Part shown: positions 1 through 9,790 of the stretch, piece by piece
How the letters are laid out: each line of letters begins with the position of its first letter
How positions within the stretch are numbered: position 1 is the first letter of the stretch
Origin: Nemertoderma westbladi
Taxonomy: Eukaryota > Xenacoelomorpha > Nemertodermatida > Nemertodermatidae
Assembly: GCA_032718475.1 (NCBI GenBank)
Contig: JAUCBJ010003830.1
Coordinates: 1 to 34,469, forward strand
DNA: 34,469 nt
Direction of reading: 5' to 3'
The notes under the pieces: generated by a model
Told to the model about the DNA's origin: nothing
The model's database searches: none
Seen by the model: only the letters and a program-made list of their open reading frames with translations
Program-made: the position numbers and the translations under genes

Positions 1-175
1 CCCCTTTTTTTTTTGATAAATCAACTGTGCTCAAGACGGCCAAGTAAGGTTAGGTTGAACACAGTGGCAGCATATGATGGTATTGACAGATGGGTGGCCA
101 TGAGTAGGTAAATTGCGGACATACAGGGTATCAGGAATCAGGTAGTCGTAGTGTTTCCAGGTCTATATTTTACCT

Positions 176-250
176 GAGCCGCTAGCTGAATGGTTAGAGC
201 ATCAGATTTCCAACCCGGAGTTCACCAGTTCGATCCCACCTGGACGTCAT
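176..250 (+). repeat. tRNA-like SINE head (relic)
   Basis: The stretch carries a recognisable box A (TAGCTGAATGGTTAGAGC, from 183) and a box B-like AGTTCGATCCC (from 227) at tRNA spacing, with a 7-base anticodon-type loop TTTCCAA at 207-213. The acceptor stem does not pair, the anticodon stem has two mismatches and the T stem is broken, so it cannot be a working tRNA. A tRNA-derived SINE head, or a tRNA pseudogene, fits best. No clear SINE body or A-tail is visible downstream. Confidence 0.45.
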
Positions 251-298
251 TGCCGACTTTTCAAAAACTGTGCCCAACAAAAAGTTATAATAATTTTA

Positions 299-755
299 TA
301 TAGCGCAGATAACACAGAAGAGCCAGAGGATGCTATAAGGTTACCCGTGAGGTATCTCAATATATTAACTCCACCAGGACTTCCACCGCCTTGGTTCTAA
401 AGGTTAGAAAAACAGTTTCACAAAAAATATGTTTTTATTTCTTTGGCTTCTATGAAAAACTGAAATATAATAACAAAATTAGATTGTTTATACAAGTGTA
501 GTGAATTATTGTGTGAATTTTAATTAAATATTAGCTAATCTAATGCATGTCGTTATTCCTGCCTAGGCCTATAGATAGACTCGAAAATATTATTTCAGGT
601 GGGCATTATTCTTATGCTGTTTAGAAATTTGAACTCCCCGCCCGTCAAGGACTTTACAATGGGACCCGCCTCATTCTGGATAAAGTCTGCGGTCGCCTAC
701 TACAATACAATATTGCCAGTGGTAAGTTTCAAACAATAATAAAACCCAATTATTC
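299..755 (+). pseudogene. Helitron (PIF1-family) helicase C-terminal relic with intron
   Basis: Two coding blocks read as the C-terminal part of a Helitron Rep/helicase. Block one (about 299-402) gives EDAIRLPVRYLNILTPPGLP and then, after a one-base slip, LVLK. Block two starts at 599 with VGIILMLFRNLNSPP and, after another slip near 647, continues GLYNGTRLILDKVCGRLLQ. This order (P-E-LN-L-P-GLP, LK-VG-MLLRNL, GL-NGTRL) is the conserved C-terminal signature of Helitron and PIF1-like helicases. Between LK and VG lies a 196-bp segment, 403-598, starting GT and ending TTTCAG, so a phase-0 intron appears preserved. A second GTAAGT donor is at 721. Two frame slips and no upstream or downstream continuation mark it as dead. 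A host PIF1 gene is less likely, because the NGTRL and LN-L-P-GLP forms are Helitron-like. Confidence 0.7.
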
Positions 756-1410
756 TTCCCTTTCGTCACTTTATTTAGGTTATTGTTAACAAACTTTTTT
801 TGAGGTAGGCCTACATTTACACTTATTAAAGTGTAATTATTTATTACAAAGTATAACTTTTTTTCACTATTCTCGAGGCATTTTATTTACCGAGCGATAA
901 TAAGGGGTCGAGAGAATATTGAAAAAAAAATGTTCAACGTTTTTTCCCCATAAAATGCGTAATTTTATTCTCAAACATTTTTGTTGCTCAATTCTTTAAC
1001 AAAACATATAGAGAGATATAGTTAGACAAAAATAAATTGAACTGTATTATTTTACTACTGTATATTGTCTCCATAGTTACTGCAACTACAATTACTTGTA
1101 CTCTTCAACTCCTGATGCTTCCTTACTCAACGTTAAATAATTTAGTGTTCTCGAATATTTACTACGTAGAGAGCCGCTTAACAACATAAACCAATATTGG
1201 ATCGTATTAATAGAGTTTGGGGTAGGGCGGGTTGACCCATGGACTTGTAGAATATTAATTTATACCAGGACTGGAAACTGTTTATTCGGAAATACCAGTT
1301 GAGGCCTACTTTCTGATTTTTGCTAGCAGTTATTTATTTTAGGAATCATCATATCTAAACCGCTACCATTTCATTTTTTCTGAACGGATTTTAATGGGGG
1401 GGGGGGCAGC
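756..1410. other. AT-rich stretch without recognisable gene
   Basis: No long frame, RNA gene or clear repeat is visible. A run of G (about 1396-1406) closes the stretch. Confidence 0.5.
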
Positions 1411-1590
1411 ACGATTGCTGGCTGGTACTACTGTAGGAAGAGAGATCACATTACTCCAGTACTTAAAGACCTGCATTGGCTTCCGATTAATCGCCGCATT
1501 CAGTTTAAAATAGCTCTACTAACATACAAATGTCTTAACCCTATTACCACTGGGGTGTTTAGACCATTAGCAGCACTGGCGGGGAGTTGA
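1411..1590 (+). pseudogene. Non-LTR retrotransposon RT C-terminal fragment (CR1/L2/Rex1-style)
   Basis: From 1441 the frame reads RDHITPVLKDLHWLP, then INRRIQFKIALLTYKCLN, and ends at a TGA at 1588-1590. The H-ITP-LK-LHWLP-R-I-FK-L-YK-LN pattern is the familiar C-terminal region of CR1/L2/Rex1-type LINE reverse transcriptases. Only about 60 codons remain and no catalytic palm motif is present. A G-run abuts its 5' side and a C-run its 3' side, so the fragment is bounded by low-complexity sequence rather than by a complete element. The exact clade is not decidable from so little. Confidence 0.65.
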
Positions 1591-1594
1591 TTCG

Positions 1595-1610
1595 CCCCCC
1601 CCCCCCCCCC
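1595..1610. repeat. poly-C run used as BEL insertion target
   Basis: A run of 16 C residues directly precedes the 5' LTR, and CCCCCCACCCCC directly follows the 3' LTR at 8233. The pre-insertion site was therefore a C-rich run, and the expected 5-bp target duplication would be CCCCC, although its length is ambiguous in a homopolymer. Confidence 0.75.
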
Positions 1611-1873
1611 TATAGCGTACTCATGGTTTTAGAGAATACTATAGTAATTCAATGTATTAAAGATTCCACTAGGTGGTGTTAGCGATGTAAAAGTTTGATT
1701 CTTTGCCAAGTTGTGTAGTAGTTATTCAATGGTATATTGTTTTTCCTATTGTTGTTGTGGAGTTAACCTATTGCAAGTATTCAATATGTAAGTTAATTAA
1801 ATTGTTTTCAATCTAATAAATTTATCATTTTATTTTATACATAATTTGTGATCAAAGAGATAAGATCACTAAA
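1611..1873 (+). repeat. 5' LTR of BEL element
   Basis: Starts TATAGCGTACTC and ends GATCACTAAA. It matches 7970-8232 over all 263 positions with a single visible difference (CAATCTAAT here, CAAGCTAAT in the 3' copy). The termini are TA...AA rather than the usual TG...CA, so the exact edge could be off by a base or two. Confidence 0.92.
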
Positions 1874-1891
1874 TGGCGCCCGATATAAATT
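1874..1891 (+). other. Primer binding site (tRNA-Lys type)
   Basis: TGGCGCCCGA begins at the first base after the LTR. These ten bases equal the start of the well-known PBS complementary to the 3' end of tRNA-Lys(3). Complementarity beyond ten bases is not evident. Confidence 0.7.
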
Positions 1892-2095
1892 TAAATAACT
1901 GTATTCAATATTTTAATTAACTGAGATATTATAATTGAATTATTTTAATGGAAAATAATTAACTATAATGGATCTGTAATGGAACAGAGGAGATTTGACT
2001 CTGAGAAACATGAGAAACGGGAACTGACGTCAATCAAGAGTGTTAAGCATAAGGTGAGTCACAAATAGAGTCTTACATGTGTCAACATCGATTCA

Positions 2096-5000
2096 ATGGC
2101 AACTAAATTACGCAATAAGCGTGCTGGAATCAAAAGTTACTTGAAACAGTTGATGGCAAAAAAGTATGAGGAATTGTCTAGCATCGATGTTGAAGCAGCG
2201 TTAGAGTCAACTCAAAAACGGTTACAAATAATTTTAGACCTAGATGATGAGATATTGAGTGAAATAGATGAAGATCTAGTAGAAGAGGAAACTTTAAAAA
2301 ATTCAAACTATGTACTGAATGTTGAGTATTTCATTGTCTATCTAAAAAATATTCTAGGTATTGGTTTAAAATCCAAACCATTCACAAGTAGTGCTGCCAT
2401 TATTGGTAGAGATTCTGAAGTCAATACAACGAAACGTGTTACTAAGTTACCAAAGTTAGAGTTAAAGAAATTCAATGGAAAAATTACCGAATGGCAAGGC
2501 TTTATAGAGAGTTTTGATTCTGCAATTGGTACAAATAATTATTTAAATGGAGTGGATAAATTCAATTATTTAAAAACTCTTTTAGAAGGCCCAGCTTTAT
2601 CGGCAATCCAAGGATTATCTTTATCAGAAGATAATTATCACGTTGCACTAACCACTCTTAGAAATCGCTATGGTCAAACAGAAGTAATAGTGAATGCACA
2701 TTTGGAATTAATTGTTAATTACCCAAGATTTTTCAATTGTGATGACGCAAAGAAATTTCGTGCGTTTTATGATTTTTTAAATATGCATGTTTTACAACTT
2801 GAATCATTAGGAATTTCGTGCGAAAACTATGAATTGGTAATTTTTCCAAAGATCATGACAAAATTACCAGACGACATTAAATTAAAAATGGGTCGAGATT
2901 TAGAATCAAAGACAGATATCAAATTACTTTTAAAACATTTAGAACAAGAGGTAATATTAAGAGAGAGATTGAGTGCATATGCAGAAATGTCGAGAACTGG
3001 ATCAACTACAAAAGACAAGGAAACGAGTAAACCTTCAATCCACACAAATAACACTGCTGGCACTTACCCCAATGAGTCAATTAATCAAATTTCAACAATA
3101 GCAGCAACAATGAGACCCCCCCAGCATCAAAGTGTTTATCCGAGTTCCAAGTATTCCAAATCAAATTTGTGTTGTGTATATTGTCAAGGGAGTCATTATG
3201 CTGATTTATGTGATGTATTTACAAATGTAGAATCGCGTACAGTACATCTACGTAAAGAAGGTCGGTGCTTTAATTGTTTAAGAAAGGACCACGATGCTAC
3301 AAATTGTATTTCTAAAAAGTGCTGTTACTTTTGCAAGAAACATCACCATTCGTCATTGTGCTATAAACATTTTAGAACACAAAAACCAGCTGATCAAAAT
3401 CAAAAACCCAAATTGGAAGCAGTTAAGAAAGCTGAGAATAAAATAAATTCAGGAAATACAACGTCGCAGCTGCTAATTCCTAATGCAAGCAACTCAAACT
3501 CAAATACGATGTCAATTATTCTACAATTAGCTCAAGGTAATATATCGAATGACGATGATATCTCTAATGTTCACAAAGTAAATATATTTTTTGACAAAGG
3601 CAGCCAACGAAGTTTTATATCAACGAAAATGGCCAATAATTTATCCTGTAATGTAATTGGTAAAGAAAATATTGAAGTTAATTCATTTGGAGATAAAATA
3701 GTTGAAATATCATGTCCTATTGTTGAACTTTATTTATTTGGAAAAAATGGTGAAAAGCTACATTTAAGTGCATTAGTATATGACAAAATATGTGGTTCTA
3801 TCCATGCTGATGAAGTTGAAATAAACAGATATAACCATTTACGAGATTTAGATGTTGCATACCCTATTGAAGGAGGTGTGTTCAATGTTGATATATTAGT
3901 AGGACTCGATCACTATTGGAAAATCGTACAGGATGACATTTTAAAGGGAGATGGAGGTCCTATAGCAATGAGTAGCATAATAGGTTGGTTAATATCAGGT
4001 CCAAAATCAACCGAACCAATATTAAATATAGAAGAGAATGAGTTCAATGAGACAAGTTCAACTCACAACTTGTTGTGTTCCATTGATTCAACTGAGTCAC
4101 AAATTCAAATTATTGGTTCAAACTTAAATGTGGAAGAGAAATCAAATTCAATGGTGGATGAGTTCCAACAATTTTGGGAGACCAGCATCAATAAAGATTC
4201 TGAATCAGATTCTAGTATTATAATTCAAGAGTTAACAAATTCAGCAAAATATGACGAGACAAATAAACGATGGACTGTTGCAATACCATGGAAAGATAAT
4301 ATTCATAAGCTTTTAGATAATTATGGATTAGCAAAGAAAAGACTCATAACATTACTCAAAAAGTTAAATACCGATCCAAAGTTATTCAAAATGTATAAGG
4401 ATACATTAGAAGAACATATACGTCTAAATATGATTGAGGTCATTCCACATAATGAGATCTATTCAACCAAAAATATCGTATATTACATACCTCACTTTGG
4501 AGTCCTTGATGAAACGCGTTTAACAACAAAACTCCGTGTCGTTATGAATGCATCACAGAATGATAAGAATGGTCTTTCATTAAATAAGTGTATTTATAAT
4601 GGGCCAAATCTCTTACCACTTATTATAGATATGCTTCTGAGATTAAGATCCTACAAAATAGCAATTGTAGCGGATATTGCAAAAGCCTTTTTGCAAGTAG
4701 CAGTGAATAAAGAACAATGTGACACCTTGCGTATACTTTGGATTGATGACTCGGGAAATATTATACATCTTCGCTACGTGAGGTTGGTGATGGGAGTCGG
4801 ATCAAGTTCATTCTGTTTGAATGCCATTATTAAGATTCACATTGAGAAATTCAAACACCTTGCACCTGATTTCATTAAAAAATTGCTTCGTGACATCTAT
4901 GTTGATGACTTAACAACAGGGGAGAACACAGTGGAATCAGCAATTCAATTATATAATCAATCAAAACAAATAATGTCAGAGGGTAATTTTGAACTGAGAA

Positions 5001-7570
5001 AATGGAAGAGTAATGACCCTGCTGTTATGGCACATATAAATAATGTAGAACAATTTGAGCCACAACCACGAGAGGATTTCAATGATAGTTATGCAAAAGC
5101 AACATTGGGACCATCTGCAAGCTCTGAAATTAACAACACCACGAAAGTTCTTGGATTAACATGGAAATATGATGTAGATAAATTCATGTTTCATATTTCA
5201 AACCTACCGCACCAACTAGATGCAACCAAGAGGAACTTACTCAAATTTTCGGCACAAATATATGATCCCTTGGGAATATTGAGCCCATTTACTATTCAAA
5301 TCAAAATACTATTTCAAGAACTATGTATTTCTAAAATAGATTGGGATGTTCAATTGGAAGGTCAACATTTCAATAAATATAAGAAATTCTACTCCGACTT
5401 AAGATTTTTAAATGATGAATTCTTATTTCCCCGATATTGTCTAAGCCCTCACCATAATGACAGTATATCTCAAGTAACTTTGCATATATTTGGGGATGCT
5501 TCAGCGAAAGCATTTGCAACAGCAGTTTACATTAGAACAGAAACTAATAACGAGGTTGAAGTCAATTTATTGGCTGCTAAAAGTAAAGTTGCCCCTATAC
5601 AGAAAACAAAAAACAACTTCACCTGCACTCCACGTCTTGAGCTGCTCGCAGCAGTTCTTTGTATAGATATCCATAATATTATTATCAATGCATATAATAA
5701 CGTATTAAAGATCTTCAAAGTCTACTTCTGGTCCGACAACCGGACAGTTTTATGTTGGATAAAGAATGATACTGACTATGTGGCTTTTGTTCAAAATCGA
5801 GTTTCCAAGATCAGACATTTCTCAAACCCATCACAATGGAACCACTGTCCTGGATGTGAGAATCCGGCTGATCCCCCATCAAGAGGTACTTGCGCCAAAG
5901 AGTTACTTTCACATCCCATTTGGCTTAATGGTCCAAAATGGTTAGCTTCACCAGAAAAGTTCTGGCCACATTCAAATGAGGAGGGAATGCTAACCGAAGA
6001 TTATTATAAAGAGGTAAAAAAGAAAACAAACTTTCCAGTTTGTATAGTATCAGTATCAAACAAACAACCAATTTTTGATGTAACAAGATACTCAACATTA
6101 AACAAAGTGATTTGTATTACACATATTATATTTAAATTCCTACAAAATGTGAGTTCATCCAAGTGTTGTCCAACATTAACATCAATAAGTCTCTCTCCAG
6201 AACAATATTGGATTAAAATTATACAAGAAGAACATTTCCCCCACGAATTGGAATATCTCCATTCTAAAAGTGGATCGTGTCCGCAGAAGGTACATCAATT
6301 GGGTTTAGAACTAGATTCCCATGGAATAATAACTTGCAAAACGAGATTAGAGAGTGCCGACTTACCTTATGCCATGAAACATCCAATATTGTTACCGAGA
6401 GCAAAAGATTCTTATTTTACTAAACTACTAATTGAACAAATACATGTAGATGTATTACATGCTGGGACATCTGGAACGTTAAGCCATACTAGAGAACAAT
6501 TCTGGATTCTCGAGGGTAGACGAAGTGTGGTGAGGAGCTCAATATCAAATTGCAAGCATTGCAAAAAAATAGTTGGAAAATCATACCCCACTCCACATCT
6601 TCCTCCACTTCCAATCGAGAGGATATCTGAATGTTTACCTTTTATATGTACTGGTGTTGATTTTGCTGGTCCCTTAAATGTCAAGCGAACCAGCAACAGG
6701 GGAGAAAATGGAGTTATAGAAAAATATAAAGCATGGATTTCGATTTTTACCTGCGCAAGTACACGTGCAGTTCACCTTGAAGTTGCTGAGGATCTAACTG
6801 GAGAAGGATTTATAAGTTGTTTTCGTAGATTTGTTGCTCGAAGGTCTTGGCCAGAACAAATGTGGTCAGACAACGGATCAAATTTCAAAAGTAACACTGT
6901 CAAGAAATTTATGGAAAAACACAACATTAGATTCGAGCACATTGTCGAGAAAGCCCCTTGGTGGGGTGGACTGTGGGAACGAATAGTAAAGATGATAAAA
7001 GAGAATTTACTAAAAGTGTTGGGACGCTCATTACTAACATTGATTGAGTTAATAACAGTTTTATCAGAAATTGAAAGTATACTGAATGATAGACCACTTA
7101 CATATGTTGATTCCGATCTACATAGTCCAACAATATTAACCCCATCTCATATTTTAATTGGAAAAAGTAATTTCACTAAACCTATCGTTGTGTCTACTAC
7201 TGAAAGCATACCTGATAGTACCCAGAAACAAGTACAACAACGCTGGGAGTACATATCTAAATTACGTAGAAACTTCCAGAAGAATTTCCGAATGACATAT
7301 TTAACTAGCCTGAGAGAACGTTTTTGGCCACGATATCAACTGTCGGGTCCAAAGATCGCCAAAGATGATGTTGTACTTATAGAGAATGAAGATGTATCAA
7401 ACAGAGCATGTTGGCGTTTGGGAATTATAGACGACCTAATAGAAAGCCGTGATAAAGTGGTTAGAGCGGCAAATGTAAGAACTATTACTCAAGGAAAGTT
7501 GCCTAAACCGATATATATAAAGCGGCCGATTCAAGCCCTATATCCATTAGAGATTAACTGTAATGATTAG
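2096..7570 (+). CDS. BEL/Pao gag-pol polyprotein (1824 aa)
   Basis: A single frame from ATG 2096 covers gag and pol. A gag helical region (DUF1759-like, about 118-300, with LPKLELKKFNGKITEWQGF) is followed by three Cys/His knuckles at about 358-425. A retropepsin-like DUF1758 segment follows, with FFDKGSQRSFIS at about 498-509. RT carries VADIAKAFLQV near 858 and YVDD at 935-938. RNase H carries IFGDAS near 1132, RLELLAA near 1180 and WSDNRTVL near 1212. The integrase HHCC region is at about 1450-1490, and its core motifs are GVDFAGPL (about 1520), WSDNGSNF (about 1590) and WWGGLWER (about 1622). A DUF5641-like C-terminal domain spans about 1714-1815. Oddity: the protease motif reads D-K-G where BEL proteins normally have D-S-G or D-T-G, so protease activity is uncertain. 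All other catalytic residues appear present. Confidence 0.93.
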   Translation: MATKLRNKRAGIKSYLKQLMAKKYEELSSIDVEAALESTQKRLQIILDLDDEILSEIDEDLVEEETLKNSNYVLNVEYFIVYLKNILGIGLKSKPFTSSAAIIGRDSEVNTTKRVTKLPKLELKKFNGKITEWQGFIESFDSAIGTNNYLNGVDKFNYLKTLLEGPALSAIQGLSLSEDNYHVALTTLRNRYGQTEVIVNAHLELIVNYPRFFNCDDAKKFRAFYDFLNMHVLQLESLGISCENYELVIFPKIMTKLPDDIKLKMGRDLESKTDIKLLLKHLEQEVILRERLSAYAEMSRTGSTTKDKETSKPSIHTNNTAGTYPNESINQISTIAATMRPPQHQSVYPSSKYSKSNLCCVYCQGSHYADLCDVFTNVESRTVHLRKEGRCFNCLRKDHDATNCISKKCCYFCKKHHHSSLCYKHFRTQKPADQNQKPKLEAVKKAENKINSGNTTSQLLIPNASNSNSNTMSIILQLAQGNISNDDDISNVHKVNIFFDKGSQRSFISTKMANNLSCNVIGKENIEVNSFGDKIVEISCPIVELYLFGKNGEKLHLSALVYDKICGSIHADEVEINRYNHLRDLDVAYPIEGGVFNVDILVGLDHYWKIVQDDILKGDGGPIAMSSIIGWLISGPKSTEPILNIEENEFNETSSTHNLLCSIDSTESQIQIIGSNLNVEEKSNSMVDEFQQFWETSINKDSESDSSIIIQELTNSAKYDETNKRWTVAIPWKDNIHKLLDNYGLAKKRLITLLKKLNTDPKLFKMYKDTLEEHIRLNMIEVIPHNEIYSTKNIVYYIPHFGVLDETRLTTKLRVVMNASQNDKNGLSLNKCIYNGPNLLPLIIDMLLRLRSYKIAIVADIAKAFLQVAVNKEQCDTLRILWIDDSGNIIHLRYVRLVMGVGSSSFCLNAIIKIHIEKFKHLAPDFIKKLLRDIYVDDLTTGENTVESAIQLYNQSKQIMSEGNFELRKWKSNDPAVMAHINNVEQFEPQPREDFNDSYAKATLGPSASSEINNTTKVLGLTWKYDVDKFMFHISNLPHQLDATKRNLLKFSAQIYDPLGILSPFTIQIKILFQELCISKIDWDVQLEGQHFNKYKKFYSDLRFLNDEFLFPRYCLSPHHNDSISQVTLHIFGDASAKAFATAVYIRTETNNEVEVNLLAAKSKVAPIQKTKNNFTCTPRLELLAAVLCIDIHNIIINAYNNVLKIFKVYFWSDNRTVLCWIKNDTDYVAFVQNRVSKIRHFSNPSQWNHCPGCENPADPPSRGTCAKELLSHPIWLNGPKWLASPEKFWPHSNEEGMLTEDYYKEVKKKTNFPVCIVSVSNKQPIFDVTRYSTLNKVICITHIIFKFLQNVSSSKCCPTLTSISLSPEQYWIKIIQEEHFPHELEYLHSKSGSCPQKVHQLGLELDSHGIITCKTRLESADLPYAMKHPILLPRAKDSYFTKLLIEQIHVDVLHAGTSGTLSHTREQFWILEGRRSVVRSSISNCKHCKKIVGKSYPTPHLPPLPIERISECLPFICTGVDFAGPLNVKRTSNRGENGVIEKYKAWISIFTCASTRAVHLEVAEDLTGEGFISCFRRFVARRSWPEQMWSDNGSNFKSNTVKKFMEKHNIRFEHIVEKAPWWGGLWERIVKMIKENLLKVLGRSLLTLIELITVLSEIESILNDRPLTYVDSDLHSPTILTPSHILIGKSNFTKPIVVSTTESIPDSTQKQVQQRWEYISKLRRNFQKNFRMTYLTSLRERFWPRYQLSGPKIAKDDVVLIENEDVSNRACWRLGIIDDLIESRDKVVRAANVRTITQGKLPKPIYIKRPIQALYPLEINCND

Positions 7571-7960
7571 ATTTATTAAATTGTCTAATTGAAATGTTAA
7601 TTATTGAACTAAGTGTAAAAATAAATATTTGTGGGATTCGTAATATTCATACTATATCATATGGTTTTGTTCTAAGTTTCATAATTAACACAAGGTTTAA
7701 ATAAGAATTTTAACTTGAGATTTATAGTGAAGTGAAGTTTAAGATCTCAAACTGCACTGCATAATACGTAAAGTTACATTAATTGTATTAACATTTGCGT
7801 TAAATTGAAGCTATTCGTATCATTTATGTGAGCATGTAAATATTGTATATTATTATTTTTTAGTATTTTGGTGACAGTTATCAATATAGTGATACGAATT
7901 GATTTTACATATTATTGTGTTTCAAAAGTAAATAAACTTACATAAACTGAGGTACAGTTT

Positions 7961-7969
7961 ACAGGGGAG
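7961..7969 (+). other. Polypurine tract
   Basis: ACAGGGGAG lies immediately before the 3' LTR, the expected place and composition for plus-strand priming. Confidence 0.8.
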
Positions 7970-8232
7970 TATAGCGTACTCATGGTTTTAGAGAATACTA
8001 TAGTAATTCAATGTATTAAAGATTCCACTAGGTGGTGTTAGCGATGTAAAAGTTTGATTCTTTGCCAAGTTGTGTAGTAGTTATTCAATGGTATATTGTT
8101 TTTCCTATTGTTGTTGTGGAGTTAACCTATTGCAAGTATTCAATATGTAAGTTAATTAAATTGTTTTCAAGCTAATAAATTTATCATTTTATTTTATACA
8201 TAATTTGTGATCAAAGAGATAAGATCACTAAA
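7970..8232 (+). repeat. 3' LTR of BEL element
   Basis: A 263-bp copy of 1611-1873 with one substitution. It is followed directly by CCCCCCACCCCC. Confidence 0.92.
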
Positions 8233-8415
8233 CCCCCCACCCCCGCTCTATATTTGTAATCATCCAATAAAATCCTACGAATTTTGGGTTGTAGGTAAAA
8301 AAATTATCGAAGAACATTTTCAAATACAAAAAAATGAAAATGTCATAAGGTGGGTATTATAATTTTCATGAAAAATAGAAGTAGTCCCAGGACCAAATAT
8401 ACATTTTTTTGATAT

Positions 8416-8840
8416 TCTAACTAGAAAGCCAGCAAGCTGGCTATAAGCGAACCTTCCCCTCAAACCAGTACCATGAGTGAGCGAAAATGAAAACACGATA
8501 ATTGCCATCAACTCAACGATAGAAACACCAGCTGCTGGTACATGTGGGCCTAGTAAGCTACTACTACAGTATTTATTGAATGGATAGCCCAAACTGCAGA
8601 GAAGTATATTACTTGCCAAATTTATTACTATCTCACTCTAACCCAGACAGTAATCAAACATCAACTATATGTTTGTATAATGTATTACCACACCAGATGA
8701 ATAGCTCTTCCCAGTGAATCATCTCAGTGCTATGTTATGTGGGAGGGAGTTGATGATAATGAATGAGGAGGGACCCAACTAACACTACGTTTGTCTATGG
8801 AGGGTCTTCTTACAGCCAGATGGCTGGCTTTTCTAGTTGA
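8416..8840. mobile_element. MITE-like inverted-repeat element (candidate)
   Basis: The left end (8416-8442, containing ACTAGAAAGCCAGC and GCTGGCT) is matched in inverted orientation by 8814-8840 (AGCCAGATGGCTGGC, TTTTCTAGTT). Weaker similarity continues inward for another 20 or so bases (GGCTATAAGCGAACC against GGCTGTAAGAAGACC). There is no coding capacity, and the size of about 425 bp suits a MITE. I see no convincing target-site duplication, so the superfamily and exact edges are open. Confidence 0.5.
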
Positions 8841-9136
8841 ATCATATTATTCCGCAACTAAATAATTTACTCTTTTAGACGAATTTGTGCGTTTTTTTTG
8901 CCGGACTAACAAATTTTGGCGACGTTCTGTGCGAGATTGGCGATATTTGAAAAGATTCTGAGGCTCAAATATGTTGCTCAGATGACTGAATATCTCAAAT
9001 AAAAAAGTTGGTGCATATTCGACGAGTTGAAATCGGTGAAATTCGACTTTAAATTTTCAAATAAAAATTAAAATTTTATTAATTAAAATTAAAATTTTTG
9101 CGTACCTGCTTGAGTTTTTGAGATATTGGATGGTTA

Positions 9137-9154
9137 TACACACACACACACACA
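9137..9154. repeat. (CA)n microsatellite
   Basis: Nine CA dinucleotides in a row, followed by AACCACA. Confidence 0.95.
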
Positions 9155-9269
9155 ACCACATCGTCTTTTTAAATGGCTCAACTCCTGACAAGAACTACCC
9201 TGGCCTATTAATAGGCAGGTTCGTTAAAACTGATAGTGTGCCATTGTTGGATAACATTAGTAGGTTTTT

Positions 9270-9790
9270 CACTACGCTGAATCGAATGTGATTATATTCC
9301 ATTTTCGAAAATTGAACTGGATGCTATTTTTCGCGCACATAAGAAGTGGGCGTGGCACTTCAAATTTTGAAAAATACGATATTCGGAAAATGCCCCCATC
9401 TTTTGATTTCAACGCGTTTTTATAGGTTTTCTGGACCGCTGAATCAATTGAAAGTATTATAGAAGCCTGAAGACTTAGTGGTTCGGTATTTTTGGTGCAC
9501 CAAAATTTGGGAGTGGCACTTATTCAAATTTTGTAAAAGTACCACGCCCTAATTGTGGTGTACCAATAATGACGTACCAGTAAGACTTGAGGCTTCAATA
9601 TTACTTTCAATCGATTCAGCGGTCCAGATATGTAACCTACAAAAATGGGTTTTAAATGAAAACCTTGTGGTATTTTCTGAATATCGTAATTTTGAAAATT
9701 TGATGTAAGTCTACTTGCCACACCCTAATTTTGGTGCACCAAAAATGATGTACCACTAAGAATTGAGACTTATATTATGGAATTATTTGT
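9270..9790. repeat. Head-to-head tandem repeat, about 155-177-bp units
   Basis: Two diverged units run forward: AGGTTTTTCACTACGCTGAATC at 9270 and AGGTTTTCTGGACCGCTGAATC at 9424, each ending near a GGCAC-TT-CAAATTTTG motif at about 9354 and 9514. From about 9540 the same sequence runs in the opposite direction, with GATTCAGCGGTCC at about 9614 and CACCCTAATTTTGGTGCACC at 9721. The centre of the inversion is near 9528-9536. The GGTGCACC palindrome recurs at 9494 and 9734. The result is a roughly 500-bp imperfect palindrome that could form a hairpin. No ORF is supported. Confidence 0.7.

Larger units (their letters stand above)
1611..8232 (+). mobile_element. Complete BEL/Pao LTR retrotransposon, 6,622 bp
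   Basis: The element has two 263-bp direct LTRs, a PBS directly after the 5' LTR, one uninterrupted gag-pol frame and a purine tract directly before the 3' LTR. The domain order aspartyl protease, RT, RNase H, integrase with a Pao/BEL-type C-terminal domain assigns it to BEL/Pao rather than Ty1/copia or Ty3/gypsy. No envelope frame follows pol. The 3' region 7571-7961 is AT-rich and non-coding. LTR near-identity and the intact frame mean a recent insertion. Flanking C-runs on both sides are compatible with a 5-bp duplication. Confidence 0.93.

Noticed and set aside
1-60. Telomere-like GGTTAGGTT
   Set aside because: Only one and a half units; no array.
176-250. Functional tRNA-Gly(TCC)
   Set aside because: Box A and box B are present, but acceptor, anticodon and T stems do not pair.
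8320-8619. Minus-strand 99-aa ORF
   Set aside because: It overlaps one end of the MITE-like inverted repeat and shows no protein-like features.
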